Positions 16,693-27,204 are shown, counted from the first letter of the stretch. The stretch is 64,000 nucleotides of DNA from Stenotrophomonas cyclobalanopsidis (GCF_008710035.1 NZ_VYKI01000003.1:62001-126000), one strand, 5' to 3'. Made by a program: numbers and translations. The notes: generated by a model not told the origin, from the sequence alone.

Positions 16693-17883
16693 ATGTCCAT
16701 CGCCCGCCCCCGGACCGCGTTGACGTTCATTGGCGCCACCGCGCTGTCCTCCCTGCTGTTGCTGTCCGCGCCCGGCGCGCGTGCCGCTGAAGATTCGACC
16801 TCTCAGCTGCGCGCGTATGTCGCCGCCAAGCGCACGGCCATCGAAGCGCAGTCAGCGCAGCCTGCCGTCCCGACCACCATCCATGCCAAGGTGACTGCCG
16901 AGAGCCGCTCAGGGGTCAGGCGTTTGCGCATCGGGCCAACCGGCGAGTTCCAGTACATCAGTGACAGCGGCCGGGACTACGCCGGCTACAACCTGGGTGC
17001 CGGCTCCTGGGACTCGCTGGTCGGCACGCTCGCCAGCTCGGTGGCTGACGAGTACGTTGTGCAGGCGGCGGTGCAGGACATTCCGCTGGATGCGCTGGAT
17101 GTGGTGTTCACCAGCATTCCCGAGCGCAAGAGCGCAAGCCTTGCCTATCCCAACAACCTCTCCTATGTCGTCTACATCGATTCGCCGGCAACTGATGCAC
17201 AGCTGCAGGCGCTGAAGCGCGCGGTGCACGAGAATTCCTCGGCGATCGATCTGGTGACGCGACCACAGCAGGTCAGCCACGCCGACGTGGACTACGTCCA
17301 CAGCTCATCCACGCGCGATCCGAAGCTGCCCCCCGGCCTGCGCGATTTCATCGCCGAGGAAAAGCGCCCGGCGGTACTCGCCCGGCATGCCCCACGCGAT
17401 CCGAGGGATGCACCGAGGGAACCCGAGACTCTGGTCGCCCGCGCCCACGTCGAACCCCGCACCGGCCTGCGCCACGTTTTCCTGGGCAAGGATGGCTACC
17501 ACCAGCAGCTGCATGACAGTGCGCCAGGGCTGCTTGGCTACGGCCTGGCACCCACGGTGGAGGAACACCTGCTGGGCGTCACCGGCACCTGCCTGACCCA
17601 CATCTTCGAAGTGCAGGCAGCTTCCCGCAACGTGTTGCTGGACTCCCTGGAGCTGACCGTTGATGGTCAACTGAGCCCGCGCTTCGGCAAGGGCGTCACC
17701 ACACCGGCACGCTACAGCGGCATCCGCTATCGCGTGCGCATCGAATCGCCTGCATCAGCGCAGGAGATCGATGCGCTCCGTCAGTCGGTCGAGGCCACCT
17801 GCCCGCTCTACAACCTGGTGAAAGACGAGCAGAAGCTCGAAGGCCGCATCGTTCGTGGCTCCTATGCAGACGCCGCGCAGTAG
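16693..17883 (+). CDS. Exported tandem OsmC-domain protein
   Basis: A 396-aa protein with a signal peptide (about residues 1-31) and two OsmC-like domains (about 60-200 and 245-390). The second domain keeps both OsmC redox cysteines (C300 in GTCLTH and C370 in ATCPLYN). At the equivalent places the first domain has serines (S115/116 and S182/183), so it is probably structural or a binding domain. OsmC/Ohr proteins reduce peroxides using these cysteines, but they are normally single-domain and cytoplasmic. The start at 16693 has GGAG 12 nt upstream and gives the best signal peptide; 16666 is an alternative. It lies 108 bp upstream of a TonB receptor in the same direction. Confidence 0.8.
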   Translation: MSIARPRTALTFIGATALSSLLLLSAPGARAAEDSTSQLRAYVAAKRTAIEAQSAQPAVPTTIHAKVTAESRSGVRRLRIGPTGEFQYISDSGRDYAGYNLGAGSWDSLVGTLASSVADEYVVQAAVQDIPLDALDVVFTSIPERKSASLAYPNNLSYVVYIDSPATDAQLQALKRAVHENSSAIDLVTRPQQVSHADVDYVHSSSTRDPKLPPGLRDFIAEEKRPAVLARHAPRDPRDAPREPETLVARAHVEPRTGLRHVFLGKDGYHQQLHDSAPGLLGYGLAPTVEEHLLGVTGTCLTHIFEVQAASRNVLLDSLELTVDGQLSPRFGKGVTTPARYSGIRYRVRIESPASAQEIDALRQSVEATCPLYNLVKDEQKLEGRIVRGSYADAAQ

Positions 17884-17991
17884 CCGCAGACGCTGCATGG
17901 GTTGACCTTGCAGTGGCGATCCCCCCCGGCCCGAAGCGGCCCGGGAGACGCCCCTTCACTCCGGTTGTCAGCATCTCTCTGGGGATATTCG

Positions 17992-20900
17992 ATGAAGCTC
18001 GCCCTGCGCTCGCATTCGAGCGTGCAACGCCCGTGGTACAACCTGCGCCCGCAGCGAGCGCGCCGCCGCCACCTGGCACTGGCGCTGTGCACCCTGCTTG
18101 CGCCCGCGGCAGAGGCCGCCGAGGAGAAGCAGACATCGGCCGCGCACGCGCATGAGGGCAATGCACGCCTGCTCGACAAGGTCTCCGTACTCGGCTCGCA
18201 GATTGCCGGCGGTGGCGCCCAGGCAGCGCTGCCGGTGGTGGCGGTGGACCGCGAACAGATCGAATCGACCGGCGCCACCAACGGCAACGAGCTGTTCCGC
18301 AGCCTGCCGCAGTTTGGCGACGTCGCCGTCACCGAGAAAGGCACCACCAACGCCGGGCGCAATTCGAATGTCGCCCGTGGCGACGTCGGCTCCATCAATC
18401 TGCGCAACCTCGGTGCGAAGTACACGCTGCTGCTGGTCAACGGCCGGCGCACCGTCCAGCACCCCATCAGCAACAGCGGCGACGATACGACCTACAACGC
18501 CAATGCCATCCCGACCTTCGGCCTGGAGCGCATCAACCTGCTGCTTGACGGCGCAGCCTCCATCTACGGCTCCGACGCGGTCGCGGGCGTGGTCGACCTC
18601 GTAACGCCGGCCAACCTGCAGAACGGCGGCGGCGTCCGCCTGGACTACGGCAAGGTGTCCGATGGCCATCGTGAAGACGTCTCGCTGGATGGCTACCTGG
18701 GCAGCGACTTCGCCGATGGACGCGGCAACATCTCGCTGCTGTACGGATTCTCCACGCGGACGGCGCAGCGCAACTCCGACGCCTGGTTCACGGCGACCGA
18801 TGGTCGTCGGCCGCTGGGAAATGGCACCAGCGTGCCCGATCCGGACGGCAGCACCGGCTTCAGCACGCGGACGCCGTGGGGCCACTTCGATACCTATGCC
18901 AACGGCAGGCGCACCGGCAGTTGGAGTATCGATCCTGCGACCGGCGCACTCGTCTCCGGTACGGTGCCGACGCGTTACCACTATGACTCGGCCGCCGAGC
19001 CGGGCATCACCTCGGCGCCGGCCATCCGCAAGGGCAATGTGTTCGCCAGCGGCCGGTTCGACATCAACGACTCGCTGCAGCTGTTCAGCGAGCTGGCCTA
19101 CTACCGGGCCAGGTCCGAGTCATGGGTGAGCAGTGAGTCCGGCTTCGGCGGCGAGGGCTTCCTGCTGCATATCCGTCCCGATGCCTACTGGGTGCCGGAA
19201 GCGCTGCGTGGTGCCGATGCGATTCGACTGCTGAATTATCAGTTCGCGGATTCGGGGATCCGCCGCGTCACGGTCGACAACGAGCAGTCGCGCGTCCTGC
19301 TGGGCGTGCGTGGCTGGACCGAAGGCGGCTGGAACTGGGAAAGCGCACTGCTGTACTCACGCGCACGCAGCACCGATGTGCAGCAGGGCGGACTCACCGA
19401 TGCCTTCATCGAGGCGGTGAACCGCACCGATGCCAGTGCCTACAATCCGTTCAGCGGCGGTGATCCCGCCAGCATCCGGGTTGGTGATGCCACGCCCTCT
19501 GACACCTCCTCGTTCATTGGCGAGGCGACGCGCGTAGGCACCAGCGAGCTGGCGTTGTGGGACTTCAAGATCGACCGTTCCGATCTGCTGACGTGGTATG
19601 CCGGCGACATCGGCGCGGCGGCGGGCGTGGAGTACCGTTACGAAAGCCGCAGCGATGACCGCGATGGGAACATCGATGGCAGCCACCCCTATACCGACTG
19701 GTACACCGGAACGGTGGCGCCCAGCAATTTCTTCACCCACAGCCCGCGGCCTGACGTGCATGGCAGTCGCAGCGTCACCTCCGCGCTGGTCGAACTGGCC
19801 ATCCCACTGGTGTCAGCCGCGCAGGGCGTGCCGCTGGTGCAATCGCTGGACCTGCAGGTGGCCGCGCGCTGGGAGGACTACAGCGATGCCGGCAAAGTCG
19901 CCAAGCCGAAGCTGGCCGCTGCCTGGAAGGTCAATGACAGCCTGCTGCTGCGCGGCTCGGTCAGTGGAGGCTTCCGCGCGCCTGGGCTGGAGCTGGTCAA
20001 TTCACCTCCCACCTACGGGTTCGGCTTCAACAACGATGCCATCCGCTGCCATGCACTCATCGCCAAGGGTGCACAGCCGAACTACAGCGCCTGCCTCAAC
20101 GCTAACAGCAGTGGTTCGGCGGTCAAGCCATCGGTCAGCTCGGTGACCTCCTACGGCGATGACGTCAAACCGGAAACGACACGACAGTCTTCCTGGGGCG
20201 CCGTGTTCGAGCCACGCTTCCTGCCCGAACGCTTCGGCTCGATCAGCTTGAGCGTGGACACGTGGCGGGTGAAGGTCGAGAACCCGATCAGCACCATGGG
20301 CGAGGAACTGCTCTACGACGCCTATCTGCGTGTCGTCGAAGGCACCAGCAATCCCAACGTCGTGCGTGCGCAGGCAACTGCCGAAGACATCGCCCTGTTC
20401 GCGGGCACCGGGCTTGAACCGGCCGGCGTGGTCACCAACATCTACAACCGCTACCAGAACCGCAGTCCGCTGACGGCCTCCGGCATGGATTACAACTTCA
20501 ACTGGCGGTTGCCGGACACCGCATGGGGTCGCTTCGCGCTGCTGGTCAGCGTCAGCCAGCTGAAGGAGTACACCCAGCAGAAGCCTGCTGAAGTGCAGGA
20601 GGTCGCCGCGGCGATCGCCCGCGGCGCGTTGAACATCATCGCGCCCGACCTTGGTGCGGCCAACGAAGTCGGCATCAACGGGGCAAAGCCGGAGTGGCGG
20701 GCCAGCGCCACCTTGATCTGGAACCTGCAGGACTGGACCGTGCGGCTGCGCGACGACTACATCGACAGTGTCAGGGCCGGGGCGTACGCCGATGGCCGGC
20801 CGTACGTGGTCGCTGCCACGCAGCGCTGGGCATTGTCGGTGAAAAAAGAGTTCCACGTGGGGCTGCTGCAGGGCACTGCCGTGGAAGTGGGAGCGCGCAA

Positions 20901-21006
20901 CGTGTTCAACAAAGACCCGCCCCTCAACGCCTCCGGCAATTACCTGAGCGCGCTGCACGAGGCCTACGGGCGCTACATCCACCTCGGCATTTCAAAGAAC
21001 TGGTGA
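17992..21006 (+). CDS. TonB-dependent receptor, large xanthomonad type
   Basis: A 1004-aa outer-membrane receptor. An arginine-rich N-terminus and hydrophobic signal segment (LALALCTLLAPAAEAAEE) precede a plug domain with VNGRRT, the NANAIPTFGLERI stretch, and DGAASIYGSDAVAGVVDLVT, which are hallmarks of the large TonB receptors abundant in Xanthomonas and Stenotrophomonas. The C-terminus (YIHLGISKNW) ends in an aromatic residue as expected for barrel proteins. The ligand is unknown. The ATG has GGGGAT nearby. The DUF1684 lipoprotein starts 5 bp later, so these two are almost certainly co-transcribed. Confidence 0.92.
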   Translation: MKLALRSHSSVQRPWYNLRPQRARRRHLALALCTLLAPAAEAAEEKQTSAAHAHEGNARLLDKVSVLGSQIAGGGAQAALPVVAVDREQIESTGATNGNELFRSLPQFGDVAVTEKGTTNAGRNSNVARGDVGSINLRNLGAKYTLLLVNGRRTVQHPISNSGDDTTYNANAIPTFGLERINLLLDGAASIYGSDAVAGVVDLVTPANLQNGGGVRLDYGKVSDGHREDVSLDGYLGSDFADGRGNISLLYGFSTRTAQRNSDAWFTATDGRRPLGNGTSVPDPDGSTGFSTRTPWGHFDTYANGRRTGSWSIDPATGALVSGTVPTRYHYDSAAEPGITSAPAIRKGNVFASGRFDINDSLQLFSELAYYRARSESWVSSESGFGGEGFLLHIRPDAYWVPEALRGADAIRLLNYQFADSGIRRVTVDNEQSRVLLGVRGWTEGGWNWESALLYSRARSTDVQQGGLTDAFIEAVNRTDASAYNPFSGGDPASIRVGDATPSDTSSFIGEATRVGTSELALWDFKIDRSDLLTWYAGDIGAAAGVEYRYESRSDDRDGNIDGSHPYTDWYTGTVAPSNFFTHSPRPDVHGSRSVTSALVELAIPLVSAAQGVPLVQSLDLQVAARWEDYSDAGKVAKPKLAAAWKVNDSLLLRGSVSGGFRAPGLELVNSPPTYGFGFNNDAIRCHALIAKGAQPNYSACLNANSSGSAVKPSVSSVTSYGDDVKPETTRQSSWGAVFEPRFLPERFGSISLSVDTWRVKVENPISTMGEELLYDAYLRVVEGTSNPNVVRAQATAEDIALFAGTGLEPAGVVTNIYNRYQNRSPLTASGMDYNFNWRLPDTAWGRFALLVSVSQLKEYTQQKPAEVQEVAAAIARGALNIIAPDLGAANEVGINGAKPEWRASATLIWNLQDWTVRLRDDYIDSVRAGAYADGRPYVVAATQRWALSVKKEFHVGLLQGTAVEVGARNVFNKDPPLNASGNYLSALHEAYGRYIHLGISKNW

Positions 21007-21011
21007 ACCGC

Positions 21012-21980
21012 ATGAAGAGACTGCCCCTCGCGTTCCTGCTTGCGGCGACCCTGGGCGTTGCCGCGTGCAGCCCACGGCAACCCGTGGATGCGCAGGCCGC
21101 GACTGGAACGCTGGCAGCGTCGGCGTTCGAGACACAGCACGCCGAGTGGGTGCGTCGGCGCGCCGCGGACCTGGGCAAGCCGGATGGCTGGACCAGCCTC
21201 ACCGGGCTGCACTGGCTGGAAGCCGGGACAAAACGCGTGGGAGGAAGCGAGGACAACGACATCCGGCTGGCCATTGCACCCGCTCGCCTGGGCCAGATCG
21301 AGCAACGTGGCGACGCCGTGTTCTTCCAGCCTGCCGATGGCGTGGCCGTTACCACGGAAGGTGCACCGGTGCTGGACAGCACTCGCCTGACACCGGAAGG
21401 CCCTGGCGGCGGCACCACGCTCACCTATGACGACGGCAAGGGAAAAATCAGTGTGATCCGCCGTGGCCAACGCCTTGCGCTGCGGGTCCGGCATGCCGAT
21501 GCGCCCGCTCGCCTGGCCTTTTCCGGTCTCCACTTCTTCCCGGCAGACGAGGGCTGGCGGCTGCAGGCGCGCTTCGTGCCACACCCTGCCGGCAGGACGC
21601 TGCCCATCGCCAGTGTCATCGGCGAGGTCACCGACACGCCCAATCCTGGGTACGTCCTCTTTGAAAAAGAGGGTCGACAATGGAGGCTGGAAGCATTGGG
21701 CGATCCTGCCAAGGGGTTGAACCTGATGTTCCAGGATCAGACGACGGGCCGGCAGACCTATGGTGTGGGCCGCTACCTGCGCACCGATGCGGTCGCCGTG
21801 GATGGTTCGGTCACGCTCGATTTCAATCGCGCCTACAACCCACCGTGCGCGTACACCGAATTCGCGACGTGCCCTCTGCCACCGCCGGAGAACCGGCTCG
21901 CGCAGCAGGATGCAGACCGCACGCTCGTTCGGCTGGCAGTGCTTTCTGGCGAACGGAAATATTCCGCGTCCCACGATTGA
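21012..21980 (+). CDS. DUF1684 lipoprotein
   Basis: A 322-aa lipoprotein with LGVAAC near residues 14-19 (MKRLPLAFLLAATLGVAAC). The DUF1684 signature is clear at the C-terminal end: DFNRAYNPPCAYTEFATCPL, followed by PPPENRL. Another conserved stretch is WTSLTGLHWLEAG. The family has no established activity. Its location directly behind a TonB receptor suggests a role in handling the same ligand at the envelope; this is inference. A bidirectional-looking terminator lies 36 bp downstream. Confidence 0.9.
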   Translation: MKRLPLAFLLAATLGVAACSPRQPVDAQAATGTLAASAFETQHAEWVRRRAADLGKPDGWTSLTGLHWLEAGTKRVGGSEDNDIRLAIAPARLGQIEQRGDAVFFQPADGVAVTTEGAPVLDSTRLTPEGPGGGTTLTYDDGKGKISVIRRGQRLALRVRHADAPARLAFSGLHFFPADEGWRLQARFVPHPAGRTLPIASVIGEVTDTPNPGYVLFEKEGRQWRLEALGDPAKGLNLMFQDQTTGRQTYGVGRYLRTDAVAVDGSVTLDFNRAYNPPCAYTEFATCPLPPPENRLAQQDADRTLVRLAVLSGERKYSASHD

Positions 21981-22015
21981 TCGGCGCCTGCAGTTCCGCA
22001 TCGATCACGCACAAC

Positions 22016-22050
22016 GAAAAACGCCCGCAAATCCAGGATCTGCGGGCGCT
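22016..22050 (-). terminator. Intrinsic terminator of tRNA-Ser, possibly bidirectional
   Basis: Stem CGCCCGCA (22022-22029) pairs with TGCGGGCG (22041-22048). On the minus strand the stem is followed by TTTTT (22021-22017), as expected for the tRNA transcript. On the plus strand a weaker CTTTCTT follows, which could stop the DUF1684 transcript. Confidence 0.8.
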
Positions 22051-22060
22051 TTCTTGTATC

Positions 22061-22153
22061 TGGCGGAGCGAGAGGGATTCGAACCCTCGATAGAGCTTTT
22101 GACCCTATACTCCCTTAGCAGGGGAGCCCCTTCAGCCACTCGGGCATCGCTCC
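22061..22153 (-). tRNA. tRNA-Ser (anticodon GCT)
   Basis: A 93-nt tRNA on the minus strand. The acceptor stem GGAGCGA pairs with TCGCTCC, followed by G and an encoded CCA. The anticodon stem-loop is CTCCC-CTGCTAA-GGGAG with anticodon GCT. A long variable arm typical of class II tRNA-Ser lies between it and the T arm, which contains GGGTTCGAATCCC. Location next to csrA and alaS matches the conserved gammaproteobacterial order. Confidence 0.97.
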
Positions 22154-22232
22154 GGGGTTTTCTCCGCGTCTGGTGCGGTGCACCTCAGCGGGGCGTGAAT
22201 CATAACGTTAATCAGACGCGAAGGTAAAGCTT

Positions 22233-22436
22233 TTATTCGCCGGAATTTTCACTTCCGGTGCTGCCGGCTTCATCACCACGCTGGATGCGCTGGTAGATCT
22301 CTTCGCGATGCACAGCAACGTCCTTCGGCGCGGTGATACCGATGCGCACCTGGTTGCCCTTGACGCCGAGCACGGTGACGCTCACCGAGTCTCCGATCAT
22401 CAGGGTTTCGCCGACGCGGCGAGTCAAGATCAACAT
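22233..22436 (-). CDS. csrA: Carbon storage regulator CsrA
   Basis: A 67-aa RNA-binding dimer that controls translation and stability of many mRNAs by binding GGA motifs; in E. coli it represses pgaA. The protein starts [20 protein letters not shown] and keeps the RNA-contact residues in LTRR and the [10 protein letters not shown] stretch (R44 region). The ATG has GGAG 9 nt upstream. It ends in a variable acidic tail ([10 protein letters not shown]) like other xanthomonad versions. It follows alaS and precedes tRNA-Ser. Confidence 0.98.
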   Translation of the reverse strand: MLILTRRVGETLMIGDSVSVTVLGVKGNQVRIGITAPKDVAVHREEIYQRIQRGDEAGSTGSENSGE

Positions 22437-22482
22437 TTTAGTAAGTCTCCATGGAACCGTGTGGAAGGGTATCCCCCACCGG

Positions 22483-22499
22483 CTTGACGCTCCGTCAAG
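22483..22499 (-). promoter_or_regulatory. Inverted repeat with -35-like element upstream of csrA
   Basis: CTTGACG-CTC-CGTCAAG is a perfect 7-bp inverted repeat in the alaS-csrA gap. On the minus strand it supplies TTGACG, and GGATAC lies 18 bp further, a weak sigma-70 match that could give csrA its own promoter. Confidence 0.35.
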
Positions 22500-22545
22500 A
22501 AGCGTCCCCACGACAAAGGGAAAAGATTTCGCAATGGTACCGTCA

Positions 22546-22576
22546 GCCGTCCCGCTCCTACAAGGAGGGGGACGGC
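22546..22576 (-). terminator. Hairpin at the alaS 3' end
   Basis: GCCGTCCC-G-CTCCT pairs with AGGAG-G-GGGACGGC around a 3-nt loop. The stem is very stable but has no T-tract on the minus strand, so it may slow transcription or protect the alaS 3' end rather than stop transcription into csrA. Confidence 0.4.
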
Positions 22577-22587
22577 AGGGGTTCACA

Positions 22588-25236
22588 TCACAGGCGGGGG
22601 CTGACCCATTCGACAACCGCGGCAAGAGCGGTAGCAAGGGCGGGCCCGTCCTCGCCACCACCCTGGGCGAGGTCCGGGCGTCCGCCGCCCTTGCCCCCGA
22701 TCTGACTGGCGATATGGGACAACAGTTCCCCGGCCTTGACCTTGCCCATTGCACTGCCGTTCACGCCCGCGACCAGGGCGGCCTTGCCGTCCTGGGTGCC
22801 GGCCAGCAGGATCACGGCGTTGCCCAGCTGCTGCTTCAGGCGGTCCATGGCATCACGCAGGGCCTTGGCGTCGAAGCCTTCCAGGCGGGCGGCCAGCACC
22901 TTCACACCGGCGACCTCGACGGCCTGGCCGGAAAGATCGGCGGTGGCGCCGGCGGCGACCTTGGCCTTCACGGCCTCCAGCTCACGCTCCAGCTGTTTCT
23001 GGCGCAGGCCCAGGGCGCGGATCTTCTCGACCACGTCAGCGGCGCTGCCACCCAGCAGTTCCGCCGCTTCGGCCAGGCGGGCCTCTTCGGCCGCCACATA
23101 GTCCAGGGCGCCCTGGCCGGTGACCGCCTCGATGCGGCGCACGCCGGCCGAGACACCGCCTTCGGAGGTGATCTTGAACAGACCGATGTCGCCGGTGCGG
23201 CTGACGTGGGTACCGCCACACAGTTCGGTGGAGTAGTCACCCATCTTCAGCACGCGCACGTTCTCGCCGTACTTCTCGCCGAACAGGGCCATCGCGCCGA
23301 AATCCAGCGCTTCCTGCATGCCCATGGTGTGCACTTCGGCGGCGTTGTTGGCGCGCACCTGCTGGTTGACCTTGCGCTCGATCACGGCCAGTTCTTCGGC
23401 GCTGATCGACTGGAAGTGCGAGAAGTCGAAACGCAGGCGGTCCGGTGCGACCAGCGAACCCTTCTGCTGCACGTGGGTGCCGAGCACTTCGCGCAGGGCG
23501 GCATGCAGCAGGTGGGTGGCCGAGTGGTTGAGGATGGTGGCGCCGCGGCGCTCGCCATCGACCTGGCCGGACAGCACGTCGCCGACCTTCAGGCCGCCTT
23601 CGGACAGGGTGCCGACGTGGCCATGGAACTGGCCCGCGAACTTCTGGGTATCGCTGACCGGCAGGCGCACGCCGTTGCCGGTAAGCACGCCGGTGTCACC
23701 GACCTGGCCGCCGGATTCGGCGTAGAACGGGGTCTGGTTGGTGATGACGATCACGGCGTCGCCGGCCTCGGCCGACTGCACCGGACGGCCGTCCTTGAGC
23801 AGGGCCAGTACGGTCAGGCCATCGGCTTGCAGGCGGTCGTAGCCCAGGAACAGGGTCGGGGTCAGGGTCGCCACCAGTTCGGCGGGCAGGGTCACGCCGC
23901 CACCGAACTTGCCGGCGGCACGCGCGGTCTCGCGCTGCTGCTCCATCGCCGCATCGAAACCGTCGGTATCAACGGTCAGCTCGCGCTCGCGGGCGATGTC
24001 CTGGGTCAGGTCCAGCGGGAAGCCGTAGGTGTCGTACAGGCGGAACGCGTCGACGCCGGGGATCACGCCATTGCTGGCCTTGGCTGCCACGTCCTCGAAG
24101 ATCTTCATGCCGGCGTCGAGGGTTTCAGCGAAACGCTCCTCTTCGGCCTGCAGCGCACGGACCACGGTATCGGCCTGGGCCGGCAGTTCCGGATAGGCCT
24201 CGCCCATCAGCTCGACCAGGGTCGGCACCAGCTTGCTGAAGAACGGCTGGCGCACGCCCAGCATCCAGCCGTGGCGCAGGGCGCGGCGGATGATACGGCG
24301 CAGCACGTAGCCGCGACCTTCGTTGGACGGCAGCACGCCGTCGACGATCAGGAAGGAGCAGGCGCGGATGTGATCGGCGATCACGCGCAGCGACTTGTTC
24401 TCCAGATCGGCCATGCCGGTCAGCTCGGACGCCTTGCGGATCAACGCCTGGAACAGGTCGATCTCGTAGTTGGTGTGCACGTGCTGCAGGATCGCCGCCA
24501 GGCGCTCCAGGCCCATGCCGGTATCCACGCACGGTGCCGGCAGCGGCACCAGGGTGCCGTCGGTCTGGCGGTCGAACTGCATGAACACCAGGTTCCAGAT
24601 CTCGATGAAGCGGTCACCGTCTTCATCCGGCGAACCAGGGGGGCCGCCTGCGATGTGGTCGCCGTGGTCGTAGAAGATCTCGGTGCACGGGCCGCAGGGA
24701 CCGGTGTCGGCCATCTGCCAGAAGTTGTCTGAGGCGTACGGGGCGCCCTTGTTGTCGCCGATGCGCACGATGCGCTCTTCCGGGATGCCGACCATGTCGC
24801 GCCACAGCGCGTAGGCCTCGTCATCGGTCTGGTAGACGGTGACCAGCAGGCGCTCGGCCGGCAGTTTCCAGACCTGGGTCAGCAGTTCCCATGCCCAGGC
24901 GATGGCGTCCTTCTTGAAGTAGTCACCGAAGGACCAGTTGCCCAGCATTTCGAAGAAGGTGTGGTGACGCGCGGTGTAGCCGACCTGGTCGAGATCGTTG
25001 TGCTTGCCACCGGCGCGCAGGCAGCGCTGGACGTCGGCCGCGCGCACGTAGCTGCGCTTTTCCGCGCCCAGGAACACGTCCTTGAACTGGACCATGCCCG
25101 AGTTGGTGAACAGCAGGGTCGGATCATTGCCCGGCACCAGCGGCGCCGACGGCACGATGGTGTGGCCTTTGCCCTTGAAGAACTCAAGGAAATCGCTACG
25201 GATCTGGGAGGTCGTGAATTTGGCGGGTGCGTTCAT
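22588..25236 (-). CDS. alaS: Alanine--tRNA ligase
   Basis: An 882-aa class II synthetase, close to E. coli AlaRS (876 aa). The catalytic domain starts [17 protein letters not shown], motif 2 surrounds [20 protein letters not shown]-type residues, and the editing domain has [12 protein letters not shown] (HxxxH) and CGGTHV (CxxxH) zinc ligands. The C-terminal [11 protein letters not shown] glycine-rich motif follows. An in-frame upstream methionine at 25287 is not conserved-looking; 25236 is preferred. It sits in the conserved recA-recX-alaS-csrA order. Confidence 0.98.
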   Translation of the reverse strand: MNAPAKFTTSQIRSDFLEFFKGKGHTIVPSAPLVPGNDPTLLFTNSGMVQFKDVFLGAEKRSYVRAADVQRCLRAGGKHNDLDQVGYTARHHTFFEMLGNWSFGDYFKKDAIAWAWELLTQVWKLPAERLLVTVYQTDDEAYALWRDMVGIPEERIVRIGDNKGAPYASDNFWQMADTGPCGPCTEIFYDHGDHIAGGPPGSPDEDGDRFIEIWNLVFMQFDRQTDGTLVPLPAPCVDTGMGLERLAAILQHVHTNYEIDLFQALIRKASELTGMADLENKSLRVIADHIRACSFLIVDGVLPSNEGRGYVLRRIIRRALRHGWMLGVRQPFFSKLVPTLVELMGEAYPELPAQADTVVRALQAEEERFAETLDAGMKIFEDVAAKASNGVIPGVDAFRLYDTYGFPLDLTQDIARERELTVDTDGFDAAMEQQRETARAAGKFGGGVTLPAELVATLTPTLFLGYDRLQADGLTVLALLKDGRPVQSAEAGDAVIVITNQTPFYAESGGQVGDTGVLTGNGVRLPVSDTQKFAGQFHGHVGTLSEGGLKVGDVLSGQVDGERRGATILNHSATHLLHAALREVLGTHVQQKGSLVAPDRLRFDFSHFQSISAEELAVIERKVNQQVRANNAAEVHTMGMQEALDFGAMALFGEKYGENVRVLKMGDYSTELCGGTHVSRTGDIGLFKITSEGGVSAGVRRIEAVTGQGALDYVAAEEARLAEAAELLGGSAADVVEKIRALGLRQKQLERELEAVKAKVAAGATADLSGQAVEVAGVKVLAARLEGFDAKALRDAMDRLKQQLGNAVILLAGTQDGKAALVAGVNGSAMGKVKAGELLSHIASQIGGKGGGRPDLAQGGGEDGPALATALAAVVEWVSPRL

Positions 25237-25348
25237 TGAGGGGGCTGGCAGTGTGCGGGCCGGCAGCCCCCGAACCGCCGGCCTCACTGGCCAGGGTCGT
25301 AACGGACCGCCGAAAACCTAAAGGGTATCAGGCCCGGCGCCGTCAGTC

Positions 25349-25837
25349 TCAGTCATCCGGGTCGAAGCGGGTCGCGCGACGGATGGTGTCCCCGTCGAAG
25401 CCCCGCCGGGCCAGCAGATCGGCGGCCTTGCGCCGCTGTGCCAGGTCCTGCGGGCCGTCCTCTCCGAAACGGCGGCGGACCAGATCGCGGGCGTTTTCCT
25501 GCCAGTCGCCTTCGTAGGTGTCCATTGCGGCGGCGATCGCCACGCTGTCCAGCCCATGGGTGCCGAGCTCGGCACGGACGTGGATGGGCCCATAGCCGGT
25601 GTTGGCACGCATCCGGACGAGATTCTCCGCAAAACGGGTGTCGTCCTGCCAGCCGGCCTCGGTCAGCTTGGCCACGGCGGCCTCGGCCGCCTCGCCCTCG
25701 ATGCCACGGGCGGTCAGCTTGCGGGTCAGCTCCTTGCGCGAATGCTCACGCCGCACCAGCAGGCCCAGGGCACGCTGTACGGGGGTCTGTTCGCGCGGCC
25801 GGCGCTTGCGGCCGGTGGGGGCGTCGGCATCGGACAT
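25349..25837 (-). CDS. recX: RecA regulatory protein RecX
   Basis: A 162-aa all-helical protein that binds inside the RecA filament groove and limits RecA activity. Characteristic stretches are [37 protein letters not shown], and [11 protein letters not shown]. It lies 111 bp downstream of recA on the same strand; GC-rich dyads in that gap may reduce read-through, as described for recA-recX in other bacteria, though I see no T-tract. Confidence 0.95.
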   Translation of the reverse strand: MSDADAPTGRKRRPREQTPVQRALGLLVRREHSRKELTRKLTARGIEGEAAEAAVAKLTEAGWQDDTRFAENLVRMRANTGYGPIHVRAELGTHGLDSVAIAAAMDTYEGDWQENARDLVRRRFGEDGPQDLAQRRKAADLLARRGFDGDTIRRATRFDPDD

Positions 25838-25948
25838 TGCTTACTCCAAGGGTGGCGCCGTCCCTGGCACCCTGCCCGTCCGTGGGCGGTTCGAACCTGC
25901 GGGACAGGGCGACGTCACTGACGGCGCCGCCCTGCCCCACAGCAAGTC

Positions 25949-26986
25949 TTACTCGTCGTCGCCGTCGTCGTCGCCTTCCTCACGGGCGGCTTCGGACGGC
26001 TGGAACTTCTCGCGCAGCTCGGCTTCGAGCTTGGCGGCGACGGTCGGGTTGTCGCGCAGGTAGCCTCGGGCGTTGTCCTTGCCCTGGCCGATGCGCTCTT
26101 CACCGTAGCTGTACCAGGCACCGGCCTTCTCGACCAGCTTGGCTTCCACACCCATGTCGATCAGCTCGCCTTCGCGGCTGATGCCTTCGCCGTACAGGAT
26201 CTCGGTGATGACCTGCTTGAACGGCGGTGCCAGCTTGTTCTTGACGACCTTGATCTTGGTCTGGTTGCCGATGATCTCGTCGCCCTTCTTGATCGCGCCG
26301 ATACGGCGGATGTCCAGGCGCACCGAGGCGTAGAACTTCAGCGCGTTGCCGCCGGTGGTCACTTCCGGGCTCTGGCCCGGCATCATCACGCCGATCTTCA
26401 TGCGCAGCTGGTTGATGAAGACCACCAGGGTGTTGGAGCGCTTGATGTTGCCGGTCAGCTTGCGCAGGGCCTGGCTCATCAGGCGGGCCTGCAGGCCCGG
26501 CAGCTGGTCACCCATTTCGCCTTCGATTTCGGCCTTGGGGGTCAGTGCGGCGACCGAGTCGACCACCAGGATGTCCACCGAACCCGAACGAACCAGCATG
26601 TCGGCGATTTCCAGCGCCTGCTCACCGGTATCCGGCTGCGACAGGAGCAGGTCGTCCACGTTCACGCCCAGCTTGGCGGCGTAGATCGGATCCAGCGCGT
26701 GCTCGGCGTCGATGAAGGCAGCGGTGCCGCCCATCTTCTGGCATTCGGCGATGGCCTGCAGGGTCAGGGTGGTCTTGCCCGACGACTCCGGACCGTAGAT
26801 TTCAACGACACGACCCTTCGGCAGGCCACCGATGCCCAGTGCGATGTCGAGCATCAGCGAGCCGGTCGGGATGGCTTCGACGGGTTCGACCACACGGTCG
26901 CCCATCCGCATCACCGAGCCCTTGCCGAACTGCTTCTCGATCTGGCCCAGAGCAGCAGCCAATGCGCGCTTTTTGTTCTCGTCCAT
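25949..26986 (-). CDS. recA: Recombinase RecA
   Basis: A 345-aa ATP-dependent strand-exchange protein and coprotease for LexA. Walker A GPESSGKT lies at residues 65-72; [22 protein letters not shown] and loop-2 sequence [13 protein letters not shown] are present; the tail is acidic ([10 protein letters not shown]). The start at 26986 has AGGAGC 8 nt upstream. A further in-frame ATG at 27049 would add 21 low-complexity residues and is not favoured. Confidence 0.98.
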   Translation of the reverse strand: MDENKKRALAAALGQIEKQFGKGSVMRMGDRVVEPVEAIPTGSLMLDIALGIGGLPKGRVVEIYGPESSGKTTLTLQAIAECQKMGGTAAFIDAEHALDPIYAAKLGVNVDDLLLSQPDTGEQALEIADMLVRSGSVDILVVDSVAALTPKAEIEGEMGDQLPGLQARLMSQALRKLTGNIKRSNTLVVFINQLRMKIGVMMPGQSPEVTTGGNALKFYASVRLDIRRIGAIKKGDEIIGNQTKIKVVKNKLAPPFKQVITEILYGEGISREGELIDMGVEAKLVEKAGAWYSYGEERIGQGKDNARGYLRDNPTVAAKLEAELREKFQPSEAAREEGDDDGDDE

Positions 26987-27204
26987 CGTGTTGCTCCTAG
27001 CAGAGGTCATGTCGTTGGGGGTGCTGTCTTTGGGGGTCTTCTTTGCCATGGGTTCACTTTAAGTCGGATGTATCGCACAGGCTGAGATTCTGCCCGGCGC
27101 TCAGAAAAGAATTATCGGACATCCGTACCAACCTCAGTGGAACCAGAGAATCGCCACAAAAGACCGCGGGGTAATGCTGGTGGAACAGGGCTGCTGCCAG
27201 TGGC

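Noticed and set aside
17926-17955. Terminator between the OsmC gene and the TonB receptor
   Set aside because: The CGGCCCG motifs there are direct repeats, not inverted, and no T-tract follows.
26987-27049. 21-residue N-terminal extension of RecA
   Set aside because: The extension is low-complexity, and the strong AGGAGC ribosome site is in front of the internal ATG at 26986.
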